Shown piece by piece: positions 43,730 through 53,159 of a DNA stretch of 64,000 bases. Source of the DNA: Rhizobium sp. GTDB taxonomy: Bacteria; Pseudomonadota; Alphaproteobacteria; Rhizobiales; Rhizobiaceae. Location: the NCBI GenBank assembly GCA_003527225.1, contig DPXQ01000114.1:82160-146159 (forward strand). The letters are read 5' to 3'. The stretch's first letter is position 1. Every line of letters starts with the position of its first letter. The notes under the pieces were generated by a model. It did no database searches and was not told the origin of the DNA. It saw only the letters and a program-made list of their open reading frames with translations. A program made the translations under genes and the position numbers.

Positions 43730-44158
43730 ATGAATGAATCGGCACATGGCACCGGCCATGAACTGTTGGTTGAACTGACAGCGGATATCGTGGCGGCCTA
43801 TGTAAGCCATCACGTTGTCCCGGTCGGCGAACTTGCTACCCTTATTTCGGATGTGCATACGGCGCTGAGCAACACGTCGTCGCCGGCGCCTGCCGTTTCC
43901 GTCGTCGAAAAACAGAAGCCCGCCATTGCCGTGCGCAAGTCTGTGCAGGACGACCAGATCATCTGCCTGGAATGCGGCGGCTCCTTCAAGTCGCTGAAGC
44001 GCCACCTGATGACCCATCACAGCCTCTCGCCGGAAGAATACCGCGACAAGTGGGACCTGCCGATCGACTATCCGATGGTCGCTCCCGCCTATGCCGAGGC
44101 GCGCTCGCGCCTTGCCAAGGAAATGGGCCTCGGCCAGCGTCGCAGGCGCGGCAAGTAA
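43730..44158 (+). CDS. mucR: MucR/Ros family zinc-finger regulator
   Basis: A 142-residue H-NS-like global regulator, controlling exopolysaccharide, motility and virulence or symbiosis genes in Rhizobiaceae. The N-terminal part ([20 protein letters not shown]) makes the oligomer, and the zinc finger [19 protein letters not shown] follows, then [27 protein letters not shown] lies seven bases before the ATG. Single gene with a strong terminator; autoregulation is expected. Confidence 0.93.
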   Translation: MNESAHGTGHELLVELTADIVAAYVSHHVVPVGELATLISDVHTALSNTSSPAPAVSVVEKQKPAIAVRKSVQDDQIICLECGGSFKSLKRHLMTHHSLSPEEYRDKWDLPIDYPMVAPAYAEARSRLAKEMGLGQRRRRGK

Positions 44159-44184
44159 GCCGACAGACAGCGCGCAAGCCATGG

Positions 44185-44212
44185 ACCGGGCCGCAAGGCC
44201 CGGTTTTTGTTT
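44185..44212 (+). terminator. Rho-independent terminator of mucR
   Basis: ACCGGGCC, GCAA, GGCCCGGT forms a perfect eight-base stem with a tetraloop, followed by TTTTTGTTTG. It is 26 bases past the mucR stop. Confidence 0.93.
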
Positions 44213-44367
44213 GACCATGAAAGAGGAAAAAAATCCCACAAACGTCGCGAGTTTTGGGGAGGGAAGCGCAATGAAATCAGGTGATCCCTAAATTGTTATG
44301 GTTTCGCGGTTCATCCTGATCGATTATTGGTGTATGAATATATTCCTATCGCAACGGGAGTGATCAT

Positions 44368-44781
44368 ATGCTGCCAGAAAGTGTCCGACCCTTCGACCAT
44401 CGAATTGAACCGGCGCCGGCGCCGGATCTTGCGCCAGCCGATGCCGCGGCCCGGCGCAGGCTGCGCGCCAGATGCATGATCGTGCGCCAGATGACTGCCG
44501 AACTGCTGGCGCTTGCCCGCGGCAGCGGTCAGGTCCGGCGCGATCGCCGCCGCCTGGTCTGCCACATGCGCCAGATATCCATATATGTCTGTCATGTGGT
44601 GTTGCGCGTGCCCCAGCAGGATCTGGGCTTCGCCTTCGGCCTCCATCCGGCCACGGTCCGCCATGCCTGCCATGTGGTCGAGGACCGGCGCGACGATCCG
44701 GATTTCGACGATTTCGTCTCGACCGTCGAGCGGTTGACCAGCACCGTCTTTCTCCTTCCCGGAGGGCTGCTTCATGACTGA
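44368..44781 (+). CDS. DnaA-domain-IV-like helix-turn-helix protein
   Basis: A 137-residue protein. CHMRQISIYVCHVVLRVPQQ followed by LGFAFGLHPATVRHACHVVE corresponds in pattern to the DNA-binding domain IV of DnaA, where the blocks read RQIAMYL and FGGRDHTTVLHA. The ATPase part is absent. It would bind DNA, perhaps DnaA-box-like sites. It overlaps the DUF6456 gene by eight bases; this pair is kept together in rhizobia. Confidence 0.75.
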   Translation: MLPESVRPFDHRIEPAPAPDLAPADAAARRRLRARCMIVRQMTAELLALARGSGQVRRDRRRLVCHMRQISIYVCHVVLRVPQQDLGFAFGLHPATVRHACHVVEDRRDDPDFDDFVSTVERLTSTVFLLPGGLLHD

Positions 44782-45589
44782 GCGCGTCCTGACTGCGACC
44801 GAGCGCAAGAACCTTGCCCGGCTTCTGAGGCTCGCCGTGCGCGAAACACTGGAGATCACGGCGGAAGAGGAGGGTGGCTATCTCTGGCTTGCGGGACAAT
44901 CCGCGCCGCCTTCGCGCGTCCCGGCCCGCCTGCTCCGCCATGCGCTGGCTTCGGGTCTTCTGCACAGGCAGGATCGGCGGATACGCGCCGGCGCCGAGAC
45001 CCGCGCCTATCTTCGCCGCGCCCTGAGCGATCCCCACGGCACAGGCTTCGGTGAACAGCATCGCGAAACCGTCATCGAGACCATGGTGGACGAGGGCGCG
45101 CGGCGGGTGGTGCTGCGAAATCTCGCCGAATCGCCGCTTGCCAATCTCGCCCGCCTCAAGGGAAAGGACGGCAGGCCGTTTCTGGAGGCCGAGGCGATCG
45201 AGGCGGGCGAACGGCTGGCTGCCGATTTCATGCGTGCAGGGCTCCAGCCGAGAATCACCTCCTCGTGGGAACCCCGCCTTTCAGGCCGCGTGCGCGGTCA
45301 GGCCGGCGGTGCGGTGGAGCTTTCGGACAGCGCGCTTGGCGCGCGTGAGCGCGTGAGCGCGGCGGTCGAGGCCATGGGGCCGGAGCTTTCAGGCGTCGCG
45401 CTCGATGTCTGCTGCTTCATGAAAGGGCTCGAAGTCGTCGAGCGCGAACGGCAATGGCCGGTCCGGTCGGCCAAGCTGATGCTGCGGGCGGCCCTGATGG
45501 CGCTGGCCCGGCATTATGCTCCGCCGCAAAGGCCTGCCGCCCGCCGCAGCCATCACTGGGGAACCGAGGATTACCGGCCCTCGCTGTGA
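44774..45589 (+). CDS. DUF6456 domain-containing protein
   Basis: A 271-residue soluble protein. The C-terminal half carries the DUF6456 pattern (NLAESPLANLARLKGKDGRP, LEAEAIEAGERLAADFMRAG, DVCCFMKGLEVVERERQWP). The N-terminal part looks like a small winged helix (RVPARLLRHALASGLL). Likely a DNA- or replication-linked protein together with the DnaA-like partner, but function is unknown. A GGCCCTC/GAGGGCC hairpin overlaps the stop. Confidence 0.85.
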   Translation: MTERVLTATERKNLARLLRLAVRETLEITAEEEGGYLWLAGQSAPPSRVPARLLRHALASGLLHRQDRRIRAGAETRAYLRRALSDPHGTGFGEQHRETVIETMVDEGARRVVLRNLAESPLANLARLKGKDGRPFLEAEAIEAGERLAADFMRAGLQPRITSSWEPRLSGRVRGQAGGAVELSDSALGARERVSAAVEAMGPELSGVALDVCCFMKGLEVVERERQWPVRSAKLMLRAALMALARHYAPPQRPAARRSHHWGTEDYRPSL

Positions 45590-45604
45590 GGGCCGTGCGC
45601 GCTC

Positions 45605-46021
45605 TCAGACGAGCGCGCGCGCCGCTTCCTCGCGGATGCGCTGGATCATCGAGCGCAGGCCGTTCGCGCGCTGGGCCGACAGGTGTTCGATGAGGCCGAT
45701 CTTGCCGAAGAGGTTGATAGCGTCGAAGTCGACGATTTCCGAGGCATGCTTGCCGGAATAGGCCGCAAGCACGATAGCCACCAGCCCGCGCACGATATGG
45801 GCATCCGAATCGCCGGAAAATTCGATCACCGGATCCTTGCCGTCATGCACATGACTCACCAGCCAGACCTGGCTCGCGCAACCCTTGACCTTGCGTTCCG
45901 CCGTCTTCTCTTCCTCGGGCAGATCGGGCAGCGCCTTGCCGAGCTCGATGACGTAGCGGTAGCGGTCTTCCCAGTCGTCCAGGAAGGCGAAGTCGTCGAT
46001 CATCTGTTGAAGCGTTGTCAT
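45605..46021 (-). CDS. sufE: SufE family sulfur acceptor
   Basis: A 138-residue protein that takes persulfide sulfur from the cysteine desulfurase SufS for iron-sulfur assembly. KVKGCASQVWL holds the catalytic Cys, and DDWEDRYRYVIELGKALPDL and SDAHIVRGLVAIVLAAYSGK are family blocks. Convergent with the DUF6456 gene. AAGCGTTG precedes no strong ribosome site; start ATG at 46021 gives the usual length. Confidence 0.95.
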   Translation of the reverse strand: MTTLQQMIDDFAFLDDWEDRYRYVIELGKALPDLPEEEKTAERKVKGCASQVWLVSHVHDGKDPVIEFSGDSDAHIVRGLVAIVLAAYSGKHASEIVDFDAINLFGKIGLIEHLSAQRANGLRSMIQRIREEAARALV

Positions 46022-46094
46022 GCTGTGCTCGTCCGTTGTCTGTCACTGGCCATATAGGCGATATGGGCGCGGAATAGAACCTGTGCCAACTGCG

Positions 46095-46130
46095 AAAAAA
46101 AGGCCGCGGGGACATGGAAGACCCCGCGGC
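46095..46130 (-). terminator. Rho-independent terminator of the DUF5330 gene
   Basis: Minus strand GCCGCGGGG and CCCCGCGGC pair around a ten-base loop and are followed by a run of T. It is about 160 bases past the DUF5330 stop. Confidence 0.85.
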
Positions 46131-46290
46131 TCGCCGAGACAGGCTGAATTGGCAGTATAGGACAGGCACGACAGGCTCCGGAACGCTGGCCCCCGATGAA
46201 CGGTGGCCCGGTGCGCTCCGGCGCAAGCTTTCAAAAAGGCGGTTCGGCATGGACCGCCGGGAATTCAGGCAATGCCGGGGACTTCTCTGG

Positions 46291-46707
46291 TCAGGAAGCC
46301 GGCTTGGGGCGAGGGGTGGGAACGGCCGCGCCGACGGTGCCGGTCACGATCACGTCCTGTTCGACGTCTCCTTTTGCGTCCGCAAGGGCGGCGGCCGGTT
46401 CGGCATCGTCTGCGAATTGCTTGTCGAGGAACTGGTAGGCGACGAGCGCGCCTTCGCGGGCGCGGTGGCCCAGGGCTGCGAATGTTTCGGCGCCCTTGAC
46501 GCAGACATCGGGCTTCTGGCTGCAGATCTCACTGAGATAGGCATAGGCGTCGGTGGCAGCCGCAATCGCATCGCCGACCTCAAGCCGCGGTCCGCTGCTT
46601 GCCTCTTCGGTGGCCGGCTGCCCGCTGAAGTAGGACAGCACCACCAGCACCATCGAAAACCAGAAAGTTCCCTTGATCAGAAACCACATTGTCTTCACCA
46701 ATCCCAT
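46291..46707 (-). CDS. DUF5330 domain-containing protein
   Basis: A 138-residue protein with one N-terminal membrane helix (TMWFLIKGTFWFSMVLVVLS) and a periplasmic part with two Cys (SEICSQKPDVCVKG) that probably form a disulfide. This is the rhizobial DUF5330 pattern; function unknown. The C-terminus is proline-rich (AAVPTPRPKPAS). Single-gene transcript. Confidence 0.85.
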   Translation of the reverse strand: MGLVKTMWFLIKGTFWFSMVLVVLSYFSGQPATEEASSGPRLEVGDAIAAATDAYAYLSEICSQKPDVCVKGAETFAALGHRAREGALVAYQFLDKQFADDAEPAAALADAKGDVEQDVIVTGTVGAAVPTPRPKPAS

Positions 46708-47168
46708 CTGCGACCGGCCGTTACCGGATCGTGCCGGGTTCCGCCCCGGACTTGTGAGGGCAAGCTAGCGGACGGATGGTAATTTCGCTTTTCAAAACTC
46801 GTTCGGCTTTTCGGCGAATTTGATTAAAATGCGATCTTTCCCGGCCCGGCGCGTCACTTCCCTCAAAGTTTAGCGGTCTGCGTTAAGCATAAACAGGGCC
46901 GCGCTCCCACAAACCCCCGCTTTTTGGCGCGCGCACCCCGCCAAAGGATTAACGTGTTTTAGAAAATGACGGAATTTCCGTCGCTTACGCGCCGTTAACC
47001 ACGAATCCGAAAGCTTCGGCCAACTGTGCCGATATGGGGCGCAGAAGCCGTTTGCGGCCACCTGCCGCCCCCTTCCTTTATCTTTTCCTTAAGCGCGCGA
47101 GCCCTATTGTCGGGCCGTTGTAAGAGAGAACCGTTTCGCGGAAATTTGGCGTGCTGGTATTGAGTAAC
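46708..47168. other. 461-base intergenic region before the histidine kinase
   Basis: No reading frame I can support. It holds promoters for the divergent DUF5330 and kinase genes. Several TTAA sites occur (for example GGATTAACG and CGTTAACC near 46.95 and 47.0 kb) which resemble CtrA half-sites, but no full TTAA-N7-TTAA was found. Confidence 0.45.
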
Positions 47169-48701
47169 ATGGCTGAAAAGACGACGGCTGCTCTGGATCG
47201 TGCGGCAGGCTATTGCCTGAAGCGCACCGGCAACGGGCGTGGCGTCGATGCCCACGAGGTTTTGGTGCTCCGGCGCCTGATGCTGGGTTTCCTGCCTCCG
47301 CTGGTCGCCGTGCCCGCGACCCTCGCGATGGTGGCCAGTCCAGCCGTGGCCCTGCCGCTCGGCTTTGCTCTCGTCGTCTCCGTCTTCCTCCTTGTCGCCG
47401 TGGCCGCACTTGCCGTCGTCCGCCTCTCGGGCGCCCGGTTGGAAAATGTCGTTGCTCCCGCACCCGCCGGCATGCCCGCCGACGCCTGTCCCGGCCTTCT
47501 GCTCGCGCTCGATCCGAAAGGCCATGTGCGCACCGCTTCCGGCCGCGATCGGCAGATGTTCCTTTCGTTCCTGCGCGATCCGCTGTCGCGCCCCTTCGTC
47601 GAGAATGTGCACGTCTCCGACCGCATTGCCTTCCTGCAGGCCCTGAACGATCTCCGCCAGGGCGCTGATGCGGTGATCATCGACCTCAGGCTCTATCGTC
47701 CCGTGCCGGGCATCGACCAGGCGCAGTTCATGAACGTGCGCATGGACATGACCGCCGAACGCTGCGAAGACGGAGAGCTTTCCTCCGTCTATGCCCAGCT
47801 TCTCGATATCGCCGGCGAAATCGGCATCCGCGAGGATGCGCGCCGCATGGCAGGCGAGGCCGCCGATGCGCACGAGACCAAGTCGCGCTTCCTGGCCGCC
47901 GTCAGCCACGAACTTCGCACGCCGCTCAATGCTATCCTGGGCTTTTCCGACATTCTCGCGGGCGAGTATTTCGGCAAGCTCGAAAACGACCGCCAGCGCG
48001 AATATGTGCAGCTGATCCGCCAGTCGGGCGCCCATCTGCTTTCCGTCGTCAACGCCATGCTCGACATGTCGAAGATCGAGGCCGGGCGCTATGAATTGAC
48101 GCTCGAACCCTTCGCTGTCGCCGATACGGTTTTCCACTGCGAAAACATGCTGTCGTTGCAGGCCAGGGAGAAGGGTGTCGCGCTGACGAGCCGGCTCGGG
48201 CGTGGCCTCGGCGAGGTCGTCGGCGACGAGCGCGCCGTGCGTCAGGTCTTGATCAATCTCGTCGGCAATGCCATCAAGTTCACCGAGGCCGGCGGCGCGG
48301 TCACCGTCGATGCCGGCATCGACGGTCAGGACTTGAAGATCGTCGTCAGCGACACCGGGATCGGCATCGCACCGGAAAGGCTGGCGTCGCTGGGCAAGCC
48401 GTTTACCCAGATCCACAGCGAGTTGAGCCGCCGCTACGAAGGCTCGGGGCTCGGTCTGTCGCTCGTCAAGGGGCTGACCGCGCTGCATGGCGGCAGCTTT
48501 ACGATGACGAGCCGCCCCGGCGAGGGTACAGTGGTGACCGTGACGCTTCCCGCCGACGGTTCGGGCGCCGTCGCCGCCGATGCGGCGGAGGGGGGCAATA
48601 TGGTCGAGTTCCCGCCGCGCCTGAAAGCGGATGCAGGACCCGCCGGAATGCGAATGAAGGAAGAGAACGCTTATGACGAAGCGAAAGCGAAAATCGCCTA
48701 A
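47169..48701 (+). CDS. Membrane sensor histidine kinase
   Basis: A 510-residue kinase with two N-terminal helices (LPPLVAVPATLAMVASPAVA and the next, GFALVVSVFLLVAVAALAVV), a PAS-like segment, and a transmitter: H-box FLAAVSHELRTPLNAILGFS, N-box NLVGNAIKFTEAGG, DTGIGIAPE and GSGLGLSLVKG. It autophosphorylates on His and passes phosphate to an unlinked response regulator. It resembles the PleC/DivJ/PdhS-like kinases. A GTG at 47151 is an alternative start. Its end overlaps the peptidoglycan-binding gene by 29 bases, so they act together. Confidence 0.9.
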   Translation: MAEKTTAALDRAAGYCLKRTGNGRGVDAHEVLVLRRLMLGFLPPLVAVPATLAMVASPAVALPLGFALVVSVFLLVAVAALAVVRLSGARLENVVAPAPAGMPADACPGLLLALDPKGHVRTASGRDRQMFLSFLRDPLSRPFVENVHVSDRIAFLQALNDLRQGADAVIIDLRLYRPVPGIDQAQFMNVRMDMTAERCEDGELSSVYAQLLDIAGEIGIREDARRMAGEAADAHETKSRFLAAVSHELRTPLNAILGFSDILAGEYFGKLENDRQREYVQLIRQSGAHLLSVVNAMLDMSKIEAGRYELTLEPFAVADTVFHCENMLSLQAREKGVALTSRLGRGLGEVVGDERAVRQVLINLVGNAIKFTEAGGAVTVDAGIDGQDLKIVVSDTGIGIAPERLASLGKPFTQIHSELSRRYEGSGLGLSLVKGLTALHGGSFTMTSRPGEGTVVTVTLPADGSGAVAADAAEGGNMVEFPPRLKADAGPAGMRMKEENAYDEAKAKIA

Positions 48702-49614
48702 GAGGAAATCCCAAAGCCGCGTGCTGGGATTTCTGTCTGGGGGTGCCGCAGCGCTCGCCAGGCTTGCGGCCCGCCATCCCGTCGTGATCGGCGGGGCGGC
48801 GGCCTTTTGCATCGTATTCGGCTTCGTGGCCGCCAATGCGCTCTGGTACCAGCCGGGCCGCCATCCGTCGCCCTTCCTGCGCACTCGCGACGTGGACGAT
48901 TTCAATGCGCTGGCCGGCGTCAAGCGCAATCCGCTGCTCAATCACGATCCGGCGAAGGTGACCACGTTCCGCATCGAGCGCGAGGCGGTTTCCGGGGAAA
49001 GCGCGGCCACGTCCGCCCCGCGCGATGACGCCGCCGCGCTGGTCATGGCGGTGCAGCAGGAACTCGCGCGCCGCAAGCTCTATGACGGCGTTGCCGACGG
49101 CGTGGCCGGTCCGCAGACCGGAGCGGCCATTTCGCGCTTCCAGAAATCCGTCGGCATGCAGGAAGACGGGCAGGTGAGCCCCGAACTTCTGGCGGCGCTG
49201 AAGGTCGATGGCGGCGCGGTCGCCGCCCTGCCGAAGCCGCGGCCGGCCGGCGACCTGACATCTCCCGAGGCGGTCAAGGATCCGGTCGCTGCCGCCATCC
49301 GCAGCGCCGAGCAGACCATCGTCACCGTATCGAGGCAGAGGCAGGCCGATGCCCCGCCGGCGCCGGTCGGCGTGTCGCTGCGCTCCAGCGAGCGCCTTGA
49401 GGTCGTTTCGAACGGCGGCGGGCAAGCCAATCTGGTCATGGCGATCCAGCGGGGATTGAGCAATATCGCCTATGCCGACGTGCGTGTCGACGGCGTGGCC
49501 GGCGAGCAGACGCGGGCCGCGATCCGTCATTTCGAGCGCCACTATCGCCTGCCGGAAACGGGCGAACCGAGCGAGGCCGTGCTGAAGAAGCTGAAGGATA
49601 TCGGCGCGCTTTGA
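48673..49614 (+). CDS. Peptidoglycan-binding protein with two PG_binding_1 domains
   Basis: A 313-residue protein with a Lys/Arg-rich cytosolic start (MTKRKRKSPKRKSQSR), one membrane helix (VIGGAAAFCIVFGFVAANAL) and two peptidoglycan-binding repeats: ALVMAVQQELARRKLYDGVA with GPQTGAAISRFQKSVG, and VMAIQRGLSNIAYADVRVDG with GEQTRAAIRHFERHYRLP. It would anchor at the wall from the inner membrane. Overlap with the kinase gene suggests wall sensing by the pair, which is inference. Confidence 0.92.
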   Translation: MTKRKRKSPKRKSQSRVLGFLSGGAAALARLAARHPVVIGGAAAFCIVFGFVAANALWYQPGRHPSPFLRTRDVDDFNALAGVKRNPLLNHDPAKVTTFRIEREAVSGESAATSAPRDDAAALVMAVQQELARRKLYDGVADGVAGPQTGAAISRFQKSVGMQEDGQVSPELLAALKVDGGAVAALPKPRPAGDLTSPEAVKDPVAAAIRSAEQTIVTVSRQRQADAPPAPVGVSLRSSERLEVVSNGGGQANLVMAIQRGLSNIAYADVRVDGVAGEQTRAAIRHFERHYRLPETGEPSEAVLKKLKDIGAL

Positions 49615-49755
49615 ACGAACGCGCCGCGCCGATGATGCGTGACCGGCCCTCATCCGGTTGGCCTTCGCTTATTCTACTTTCGTCTAATTCGCTAATATTT
49701 GCAAATCCTTAACCTTGTGTCGCGATAATTTCGCAACCTTGGGAGGGGATGACAC

Positions 49756-51204
49756 ATGAACGTGTTGGGCGCAGTTGCGGTAACGGAGGATTCTCACGAG
49801 CAGGAGCCGGAGCAGGCGGACGCCGGATTTCTCCGTCGGATCATCACCGATCTGGCGCGGGAGGCCTCCACACTCGGCATCGATCTGGTCGATATCGCGG
49901 GCGCGATCCAGGACGTGGCCGCGATGTCCAAACGCCATGCCGTCACCTTCGATGACGTGACCCGCACGGCGCTGACAATCGCCGAAACCAACAACAATGT
50001 CGCCTCCGCACTGCGCGAAACCGACGAGACGGCGGGCCAGGCCCGCCAGATGCTTGGGGATTCGGCGACGCGCATGACCGGCGCGGTCGGCAAGATCGAC
50101 CAGATGGTCACCGCTTCAGAAGAGATCAGCACCGAGATCGGCACCTTCGCCAAGTCGCTTGCCGACGTCGACAAGGTCGCCGCCGAGATCGGCACGATTG
50201 CCCGTCAGACCAACCTTCTGGCGCTGAATGCCGCAATCGAGGCGGCCCGAGCCGGCGAAGCGGGCAAGGGCTTTGCCGTCGTCGCCTCCGAAATCCGCGC
50301 GCTGGCGCTGCAGACCTCGCAGGCGACCGGCTCGATCCAGACGATCCTCAACGAGATCCGCAGCAAGATCGCCAGGCTTTCCGAGGCCGGCAAGGGCGCC
50401 AGCGAAAGCGCGCTCGACGTGCGCGAGACCTCGCAGGCGATGAACCAGTCCTTCGGCGCCATGGAGGCGGTCATCACCCGCATCCTCGACGGCTCCTCGG
50501 TGATGGCCAAGACGACCGAGACGGTCAACAACCAGTGCGCCGCCTTCGTCACCACGCTCGGCGAGATGTCGAGCGAGGTGCGCAGCTCCGACGTGGCGTT
50601 GCAGAATGCCGCCACCCGCGTCGACAAGGTGGTCAACCTCTCGGAAACGCTGATCCAGCTGACCGCGAGCGCCGGCATCGAGACCGCCGACAGCGAATGG
50701 ATCCGCACCGCGCGAGACGTGGCCGAGGCGATTTCGGAGGCGTTCGAAGGCGGATTGAGCAGTGGGCGCATCGGCATGAATGCGCTCTTCGACAAGAACT
50801 ACCGTCCGATCCCCGGCACGGACCCGGTGCAGATGATGGCCGGCTTCACCGAGTTCACCGACCAGGTGCTACCCGCCATCCTCGAACCGGTTCTTTCGAT
50901 CAGCGACCGCATCGGCTTCTGCGCGGCGGTGGATACCAACGGTTATCTTCCGACCCACAACAAGAAGTTTTCCGCTCCCCAGCGCCCCGGCGATCCGGTG
51001 TGGAATACGGCCAACTGCCGCAACCGCCGCATCTTCAACGACCGCGTCGGCCTTGCCGCCGGCCGCTCGACGGCGCCCTTCCTCGTCCAGACCTACCGGC
51101 GCGACATGGGCGGCGGCAATTTCGTGGTGATGAAGGATATCTCCGCCCCGATCATGGTCTCGGGCCGCCATTGGGGTGGGTTGCGGCTGGCGATCCGCGT
51201 CTAG
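49756..51204 (+). CDS. Cytosolic methyl-accepting chemotaxis protein with C-terminal sensor domain
   Basis: A 482-residue chemoreceptor without transmembrane helices or HAMP. Coiled-coil signalling domain in the first 300 residues with [39 protein letters not shown]. The C-terminal 150 residues ([59 protein letters not shown]) form a Cache/PAS-like sensor with two Cys. Reversed order (signal domain first) is known for some alphaproteobacterial soluble receptors. It likely sits at a cytosolic cluster. Confidence 0.92.
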   Translation: MNVLGAVAVTEDSHEQEPEQADAGFLRRIITDLAREASTLGIDLVDIAGAIQDVAAMSKRHAVTFDDVTRTALTIAETNNNVASALRETDETAGQARQMLGDSATRMTGAVGKIDQMVTASEEISTEIGTFAKSLADVDKVAAEIGTIARQTNLLALNAAIEAARAGEAGKGFAVVASEIRALALQTSQATGSIQTILNEIRSKIARLSEAGKGASESALDVRETSQAMNQSFGAMEAVITRILDGSSVMAKTTETVNNQCAAFVTTLGEMSSEVRSSDVALQNAATRVDKVVNLSETLIQLTASAGIETADSEWIRTARDVAEAISEAFEGGLSSGRIGMNALFDKNYRPIPGTDPVQMMAGFTEFTDQVLPAILEPVLSISDRIGFCAAVDTNGYLPTHNKKFSAPQRPGDPVWNTANCRNRRIFNDRVGLAAGRSTAPFLVQTYRRDMGGGNFVVMKDISAPIMVSGRHWGGLRLAIRV

Positions 51205-51390
51205 GGTATTTCCCGCCAATGCGGGGCCGGTTCTGCTACTGGTCCCGGCGCCGAGATCTGCTGCCGCCCTGCTGCAGCAATCGCTAATCCGTAAAGATTG
51301 GATTCATCCTTTCCCGGTAAGTTTCCGTTAGCAATTCGCAGGCGCGGTTCGGCCGAAGGCCCGCCTCTGCGATCCCGGTTGTTTTGCGTC

Positions 51391-52470
51391 ATGGGTTTTC
51401 GAATGCGTCTATCGGCTGTTTCAGCACTCCTCCTTGCCGGCATCGCCCTGTCGGGCTGCGTCTCCGGCTCCGATCCGGAAAACCTTCTGGACGGCGTGTC
51501 CCCGCAGCAGACGAGTTCCGTCGCCCCGTCCCCCGCCCAATCTCCCGCGCCCGTGCCTTCCGCCCCGGTGGCTGACGCTGCCGCTCAGGCCGCCCCCCAG
51601 ACGGCCCCTGAAGGTGCACCTCATCAACAGGCATTGGCCTGGGCCGGCGAGGGGACGCAGCCGCAGGCGCTCGAACCCATGGTGAGCACCGTCGGCATGC
51701 CGGTTCCCTCCGAGCGCGCGGTTGCCCCTCTGGTCAGGGCCGAGCCCGCCGTGCTGACCATGCCGCGGAAGGGCGGCCGCGTTTATGCCCGCCAGTTCCG
51801 CGATGCCAAGCCGATCAATTTCGGCCCCCATTCGCCGAAGAAGCTTGCTGTGCACGGCGTCGACGTCTCGCGCTGGCAGGGCGATATCGACTGGGCGAAG
51901 CTGAGGTCCCAGGGGGCCAACTTCGCCTATATCAAGGCGACCGACGGCGGCGACCATCTCGACCCGATGTTCAGGACCAACTGGCGCAAGGCGGGCGAAG
52001 CCGGCATCCGGCGCGGCGCCTATCACTTCTTCTACTGGTGCCGCACCGCCGGCGAACAGGCCGACTGGTTCATCCGCAACGTGCCGAGGGAGGCAGGCGC
52101 GCTGCCACCCGTCATCGATGTCGAATACAACCACCAATCGAGCTGCAAGCGCCGCCTGCCGCGCGCAAAAATCCTGGAAAAGATGCAGGTCTTCATGGAC
52201 AAGCTCGAGCGCCATTACGGCCAGCGCCCGATCATCTACACGGCACCCGATTTCTACCGCGACAACCTGAAGGGCGAGTTCCAGAACCATCCCTTCTGGC
52301 TGCGCTCGGTCGCCGCCCACCCGTCGAAGATCTATCCCGGCCGCAAATGGCTCTTCTGGCAGTATTCCGGCTCCGGCCTTTCCCACGGTGTCGACGAGAA
52401 GATCGATCTGAACGTCTTCAACGGCTCGGAAGGCGACTGGCACAACTGGGTCTCGCAAAGGGCGAGGTGA
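51391..52470 (+). CDS. GH25 family lysozyme-like lipoprotein
   Basis: A 359-residue protein with signal peptide and lipobox LLLAGIALSGC, so it is fixed to a membrane by a lipid. A Pro/Ala/Gln-rich linker of about 100 residues is followed by a GH25 muramidase domain: HGVDVSRWQGDIDWAKLRSQ, FAYIKATDGGDHLDPMF, GAYHFFYW, and PPVIDVEYN with the Asp-x-Glu catalytic pair, then WLFWQYSGSG. It would cut glycan strands of peptidoglycan. ATG at 51403 is an alternative start. Confidence 0.92.
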   Translation: MGFRMRLSAVSALLLAGIALSGCVSGSDPENLLDGVSPQQTSSVAPSPAQSPAPVPSAPVADAAAQAAPQTAPEGAPHQQALAWAGEGTQPQALEPMVSTVGMPVPSERAVAPLVRAEPAVLTMPRKGGRVYARQFRDAKPINFGPHSPKKLAVHGVDVSRWQGDIDWAKLRSQGANFAYIKATDGGDHLDPMFRTNWRKAGEAGIRRGAYHFFYWCRTAGEQADWFIRNVPREAGALPPVIDVEYNHQSSCKRRLPRAKILEKMQVFMDKLERHYGQRPIIYTAPDFYRDNLKGEFQNHPFWLRSVAAHPSKIYPGRKWLFWQYSGSGLSHGVDEKIDLNVFNGSEGDWHNWVSQRAR

Positions 52471-52529
52471 GGGGGGAGGGTAGAGCTGAACACTTGTCTG
52501 CGATCCTGCTTGCTTCCTCTACCTCCGTC

Positions 52530-52666
52530 ACCCCGGACTTGATCCGGGGTCCAGCGCGCGCAAGTCCTTGCGCGGAGAGAACTCTTGGTCGGCGGACGCC
52601 GTCGACGTCTATTGGCTTTTCGGCTCGCCGACGCTCGCCGGCTGGATGCCGGATCAAGTCCGGCAT
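52530..52666. repeat. Pair of REP-like palindromes
   Basis: ACCCCGGA-CTTGA-TCCGGGGT at 52530-52550 and ATGCCGGA-TCAAG-TCCGGCAT at 52646-52666 are two related short palindromes with a common TTGATC/GATCAA core. Such paired elements are very common between genes in Rhizobiales. The stretch 52471-52745 contains no gene and the elements flank its accessory part. Confidence 0.75.
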
Positions 52667-52763
52667 GACGGGTGTGGGGCTCTTGCTCGAAAGCTTGACC
52701 GTTTGTCCCGGCGGGGAAACCAAGCGCCAAGGTCAGTGACGCGTCAGTTGACCGAACCGTCAC

Positions 52764-52808
52764 TTGACGAGACCGTCAATCTGCCCTATTTATACCGAAA
52801 TCGGTATA
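52764..52808 (+). promoter_or_regulatory. Promoter and operator of the XRE antitoxin gene
   Basis: TTGACG (52764-52769) and TATTTA (52787-52792), 17 bases apart, form a sigma-70-like promoter. Over its start point lies the palindrome TATACCG-AAAT-CGGTATA (52791-52808), the natural site for autorepression by the XRE protein, which starts at 52826. Confidence 0.75.
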
Positions 52809-52825
52809 TCAATGAGATAAGAAAA

Positions 52826-53143
52826 ATGACAGAGAAGCTCGAATACACGAACATTTTCGAGTCGATCACAGAGGACGCAACGCTCGCTGCCGACCTGCAA
52901 TTCAGGTCCGACTTGCTCATGACCCTGATCGACATTTTCGAAGACAAAGGCTGGAAACAGGCTGAAATCGCTGAGGCTCTGAATATTGCCCAGCCGCGCG
53001 TTAGCGAGTTGCTGCGCGGAAAAATTAGCTTGTTCTCGTCGGATCGCTTGATCGGATACCTGGCTAAGCTGGGATACCGCCTGCGGCCATCAGTAGACGG
53101 CGATCATAACGTTATCTGCGAAGTGGAGATGGCGGCGGCTTGA
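52826..53143 (+). CDS. XRE family antitoxin/regulator (HigA-like)
   Basis: A 105-residue protein: EYTNIFESITEDATLAADLQ then the helix-turn-helix WKQAEIAEALNIAQPRVSEL followed by LLRGKISLFSSDRLIGYLAK. It matches the XRE-type antitoxins of HigA/HipB form (DUF5397-like). An operator lies in its promoter. It is convergent with a RelE/HigB-like toxin gene 16 bases downstream; in normal pairs both are on the same strand. Confidence 0.85.
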   Translation: MTEKLEYTNIFESITEDATLAADLQFRSDLLMTLIDIFEDKGWKQAEIAEALNIAQPRVSELLRGKISLFSSDRLIGYLAKLGYRLRPSVDGDHNVICEVEMAAA

Positions 53144-53159
53144 CCGCCTCCACTCTTGT

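Noticed and set aside
46940..47010. CtrA binding sites before the kinase
   Set aside because: Single TTAA halves are present but no TTAA-N7-TTAA pair, so the claim is too weak.
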